Shown piece after piece: positions 17,014 to 20,478 of a DNA stretch of 20,478 nt (positions within the stretch are counted from its first letter, which is position 1; each line of letters starts with the position of its first letter). Origin of the DNA: Gracilariopsis chorda (lineage: Eukaryota > Rhodophyta > Florideophyceae > Gracilariales > Gracilariaceae); assembly GCA_003194525.1 (NCBI GenBank), contig NBIV01000942.1, positions 1-20,478 of the forward strand, in the 5' to 3' direction. Both the position numbers and the translations under genes were made by a program. The notes below the pieces were generated by a model that worked only from the letters and a program-made list of their open reading frames with translations, was not told where the DNA came from and ran no database searches.

Positions 17014-19888
17014 CTAATGGAGGTCACGAAGCGAAGCACACTTTTCCAGCACTTCATCAGCTTCCTTTTCCAGGGAGGGGGACCAAGAGTTTCGATCTAA
17101 TAGGCGTCGCATATCGGGAACCAAGGCCCGAAGAGCATCTGTTCGAACAGGGAGCTTCGATAGATACCAAAGGACTCCTTGATGTACAGCCTTGCGAGGC
17201 AGGGTGCAGGACTTTAATAAACGAGCGAGGGTAGTCCAGGAGATAGGCGTAACACGCGCGCGACCCATATTAGCGAGATCAAACTCTTCCATATATATCT
17301 TACGCTTCACGACCGTTTTGAAATCCGTCAACCCATCAATATCATCCGGGAGCTTCATCCGTTCCAGTTCCATTCGCACAGCTGGTATGTCCCTTGCCAG
17401 CTGCAAGCGCGAGACGCACGCGCCCACAGTTCCGCTTTGTGTGGAGATTCATTGCGAGTTTCATGAGAAACAAGACGAAGAAGGCGGAAGCGAGCAGCGA
17501 GAGCAGCGATATGCACGCGACGGCGAGTTTGCAGGGAGGGCAACTTCGTCAATGCGCACGAGCGATCCAGATGAGAGGGGGCGACAGACACCCCAAGGAT
17601 CCAGGCGTGAGCTTCCATTTCCAGTTTTTTCGATAGACTGGAGACCTCTGCAGTGAGCGGCTGTACAGGGAGGCAATACTCGAACAGCGAGAGTATCTTT
17701 GTCCTGACGATATTAACCTTGCTCAGCACGGAGAGCGGGGAATCAGACGTGATGCAGCGAATCCGGCGCAGCCCGACTCTAGCCGAGTCGATTCTCTCCA
17801 AAAACCTCTGGGGAGTAGGCCCGCGGTGTGAGAAAGAAAACCACAGATAGCAAGCTTCTTCCACCACCTGTATAGGTTCCTGGCCCAGTAAGAAAGGTTC
17901 ATGACCATTTCCGCATACGACGTAGGACTTGGAGGCATTCCATCGCATACCCATGATATTTGCCCAAGAGCTGCAAGCGTTGAGTTGCTTCATAAGAGTA
18001 GCATTGTCTTCAGCCAGTAAAGCGACATCATCCGCGAAGCAACTAGACACACTCCTGGGGATCCGACACAGATATTCCAAGAATGTGTCCATAAAGATAT
18101 TAAAGAGATTCGGGCTGAGTGGATCGCCTTGGGGAACTCCAATGACCATAGTTGCCAAGACATTCGAGACTTGCTGCTTTGTCTTGATCCGAATTGGCGT
18201 TAAGAGAGCCGGGAGCATACGAGAAGTGTCAACTGGGAGACGGGCGGTACATAGATCCAGTAGTTTCCCGCGAGGCACCGGGTCATAGGCACTCTTCAAA
18301 TCCAGAAACGCAGCGTTGGAGAAGCCTTCGCGCGCGCACTTAGCAGCGTAAGCAACTCCCAGCTCTGTGTTAGAGCCCTGGATGAAGCCCCATTGGTTGC
18401 GGTGGAAGAGGTACACTTCCGAGATGCAGTAGTGGAGAGCCTTCGTTATCACCTTTCGCAACACCGATAGCAGTGTGATTGGGCGGTAAATGGCAGGAAG
18501 GGTTGGGTCACCTCTTGTAGATGGGAGCCACAAAGCCAGAACGAAGGATGCGCGGGGTATAAGCGAGTCTGCCTACAGCCGTCCATAGTTCCAAGAGAGC
18601 GGTCGAAAAGAGTCCAGGCTCCAGTTTCAGAGCTTCCAAGTGGACAAAATCCGGTCCAGGAGACTTCTTCTTCTTTCCGCAGGTAATAGCCATTTCCAAA
18701 TGCTTCTTTAAATATGGCGGTACTTCGAAATTCCCGACCGATACGATCGGTTCTTCATCAGGCTGGTGGGCCTGCAGGTGAGCTGTGAAGTCGTCAGGAG
18801 TGAGCTTCACGGGTTCGAGGTTAGATCCCTCGGAGCGTACAAGCCTGTTAAGCTTTGGGATAAGATCCTCAGGGGGACCTTCTTCATCATCCCGTTGTTG
18901 GTCGGCTATCCGGCGACGGTTTCTCCGGAACTTTCGCTTGATTTTGCGATCAAGAGCCTTGACCTTGGCACGCAGGTTGACTGACTGCGGTACCATTTTG
19001 TAGTCGAGACCTTTCCTTCGCCATTAAGTCCAGTTCCCGGTTCCAGCCAGGCCTGTGACGAGCTGGTCTGGGAGAGATATTTCCTAACCAAGGCCGTAAG
19101 ATGTCCTGCGAGCAAAGTAGCAGATTCCAGAGCATCGGGTGATTCCACTGCTTGTAGCTGCGTGATGGCTGTCGAGATTTGTAGGAACGCTTGGCTTCAT
19201 CCTGGAGCTTGGGGTTGCTTAGGAGAGCCTGGGAGATATGATCCTTCAACGTATTTGGTGTCGTTAGTGGGAAAGAGACGAGCACTGGAGCATGATCCGA
19301 GCCTCCAATACGCGTGGGACCGAGGCCCAGAGCCCTCGATACAAGAATATGTCCACCACGCTAGAGCCACGATGGGTGATGTAGGTGGGAGACTTCGGAG
19401 CGGCGATCAAAACGGACTGCATCATCCATTTCCAAAGCCGATTACCCTGAGGAGTCGTGATCTTGTCCCATCTGCTGTTACGGGCATTCAGGTCACCAAC
19501 AATAATTGCAGATCCCCTACTCAGCCGCGTAACATCGAAGAGGAAAGATTGCATCTCTTCGGCGGAACACTGAGGCTTGACATACACACACAAGAAATTG
19601 ACGGAGAGAAACGTACCAGCCAAGATCTGGTATGCACGAGTAGAGACTTCTTCTCGCTTCTTGAAGGCGCCATATTTCTTATAGAAAACAGCGACGCCTC
19701 CACCAAGTCGGGAGCGGTTGGGAAGAGTAGGCGTCCGCCGAATCATAGAACAGCGCTTCATCCTCGACAATCCTCCTGCTGACCAAGTCTCCGTAAGACA
19801 GACAAGGTCAGACATGTTGAGCAGTGTTTTGACACTGCCCAGTTTGGGTGTGGTGCACCCCATTAATGTTGAAAGTGGTGATCAGCAT
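17014..19888 (-). pseudogene. LINE ORF2: APE-like endonuclease and reverse transcriptase (copy 2; several frame breaks)
   Basis: This is the second ORF2, with start codon at 19886-19888. RT motif A is intact here (FLDLKSAYDPVPRGK), followed by GVPQGDPLSPNLFN and FADDVALLA (Asp pair at 18027-18032) in one 392-codon frame (17355-18533). Copy 1 is broken at motif A, so the two copies complement each other and the ancestral gene was intact. Breaks here are a lost TT near 18514, a lost codon's worth near 18886, and many 1-9 nt losses between about 19000 and 19420 that wreck the linker and endonuclease. An extra C near 19861 shifts the frame right after the start. The C-terminal frame change at about 17355-17427 is shared with copy 1. 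Confidence 0.9.
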
Positions 19889-20478
19889 TCAGCGGAGGCC
19901 TCTTGGCGCGCTGGCAAGAGTTCCTTAGGCGGGTGTTCCTGGTCTTCTTCAACGCAGTGCGGTGGTTCCTGCATCCGAGAAGTGTCATCGGCCTCACTGC
20001 GTGTTGAAGGTTCCGGCGAATCGAACTCGAGCGAGGGATGGGAGTCCTTTAGACCTTGAGCCTGCTTGGAGTACCACTTCCGCGCGGTGGGAGATCTTGA
20101 GCGGAGCGCACACCAATTCCAGCGACGATAACATGATTTGGCATAAGTTCTCACATTTGCTGGGCTTGATTTCGACCCAGTTGGATCAAAAGTCTCCAGG
20201 TGACGGCGGCGAAGAATGGCCATGGTCGAGGTGAGCCTGTGAACCAGGGGCGGTGGCATAGAACCTCCAAGATATTGTTTCCAATAAACGAAAGACCCAC
20301 ACCCGCCCATTTCGGAAGGGGATAAAAGAAGCGCCTTCCTTAGAGCACCCAGAGGTCCCCTGGTACATTGCCAAAATAAACCGCGACCAGGCTTGGTCGG
20401 GCATTTTGCTGGGCCGAGAGAACCCCGCAGCGCGGCTAGAACTTTCCTGGTGTCGGCGATCTTCGTCTTCGTCTGCTC
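19574..20478. repeat. Macro-repeat unit, copy 3 (partial, cut by window end)
   Basis: The first 905 bases of a third unit match 1-about 910 and 9808-about 10710. It carries the LINE ORF2 start and the C-terminal part of ORF1. It has several private small indels, for example an extra C at about 19861 and a lost G in the 20361 line. Confidence 0.95.
19882..20478 (-). pseudogene. LINE ORF1, C-terminal part (copy 3), cut by window end
   Basis: This is the C-terminal ~200 codons of ORF1, ending in the same EASAEC and overlapping ORF2 by ATGCTGA. Small private indels (near 20080, 20250, 20321, 20361 and 20412) split it. The rest lies beyond the window. Confidence 0.8.

Larger units (their letters stand above)
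9808..19573. repeat. Macro-repeat unit, copy 2
   Basis: This is a second head-to-tail copy of the same unit. By eye it is about 99% identical to copy 1, and most differences are 1-4 nt insertions or deletions rather than substitutions. The offset to copy 1 moves from 9807 to about 9804 (minisatellite), 9808 (PLE 5' half), 9800 (PLE RT) and 9794 (LINE ORF2 C-terminus). It then falls to 9766 by the end of the unit, so about 28 nt are lost between 18.3 and 19.6 kb. Confidence 0.97.
16536..20478 (-). mobile_element. LINE, second copy, 5' end beyond window
   Basis: This is the second copy of the minus-strand LINE: 3' terminus at 16536, 3' UTR (16569-17013), ORF2 (17014-19888) and the C-terminal part of ORF1 (19882-20478). 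It has the same structure as 6738-11973, with a concentration of small deletions between about 18.3 and 19.6 kb. Confidence 0.9.

Overview
The window is eukaryotic repeat DNA. It is a head-to-tail array of one macro-repeat of about 9.8 kb, present about 2.09 times: copy 1 at 1-9807, copy 2 at 9808-19573, and the start of copy 3 at 19574-20478. Every feature of a unit recurs, in the same order and orientation, 9.77-9.81 kb further on. No bacterial-style operon, rRNA, tRNA or CRISPR was found. The content (an APE-type LINE, a Penelope-type retroelement with a pseudo-LTR, TATA boxes, a possible small intron) points to a eukaryote. A fungus or other microbial eukaryote is my guess for the host, with low confidence.

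Layout of one unit, left to right on the + strand. (1) The 5' half of a non-LTR retrotransposon (LINE) on the minus strand: the start of ORF2, then ORF1, then a GC-rich leader. (2) About 0.5 kb of unassigned spacer with two inverted repeats. (3) A degenerate minisatellite of 74-77 bp units built round AAAACCAAGCGCTTTGC, whose core is the palindrome AAGCGCTT. (4) About 0.5 kb of spacer with palindromes, an E-box and a TATA box. (5) A decayed Penelope-like element (PLE) on the plus strand. It starts with a pseudo-LTR (a copy of its own C-terminal coding end, then TATA box and leader) and continues with an N-terminal coiled-coil-like region, a Lys-rich linker and an RT with motifs LYILPQIHK, DVEQCYPNID and NVDDG. 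No GIY-YIG endonuclease is visible. (6) A run of 7-9 G and a perfect GTAA-loop hairpin, where the PLE meets the LINE 3' end tail to tail. (7) The LINE 3' UTR and ORF2 (APE-like endonuclease, RT with FADD), which continues into the next unit.

The LINE (about 5.2 kb) is well preserved. Its ORF1 and ORF2 overlap by ATGCTGA, and most of its breaks are 1-2 nt indels that differ between copies. The PLE is much more decayed, and its stops and frameshifts are largely shared by both copies, so they predate the unit's multiplication or reflect a single source molecule. Differences between units are mostly short indels, with few substitutions. One stretch (about 18.3-19.6 kb) has a net loss of roughly 28 nt against its counterpart, which looks like noisy-read consensus error. 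The array may therefore be a genuine tandem (possibly subtelomeric) array, or a circular or collapsed molecule assembled as a concatemer. The sequence alone cannot decide.

The observations most worth following are the composite macro-repeat itself, the minisatellite with its helically spaced palindromes and a reading frame that stays in phase over several units, and the PLE pseudo-LTR with a possible 42-nt intron and a degenerate hammerhead-like core.
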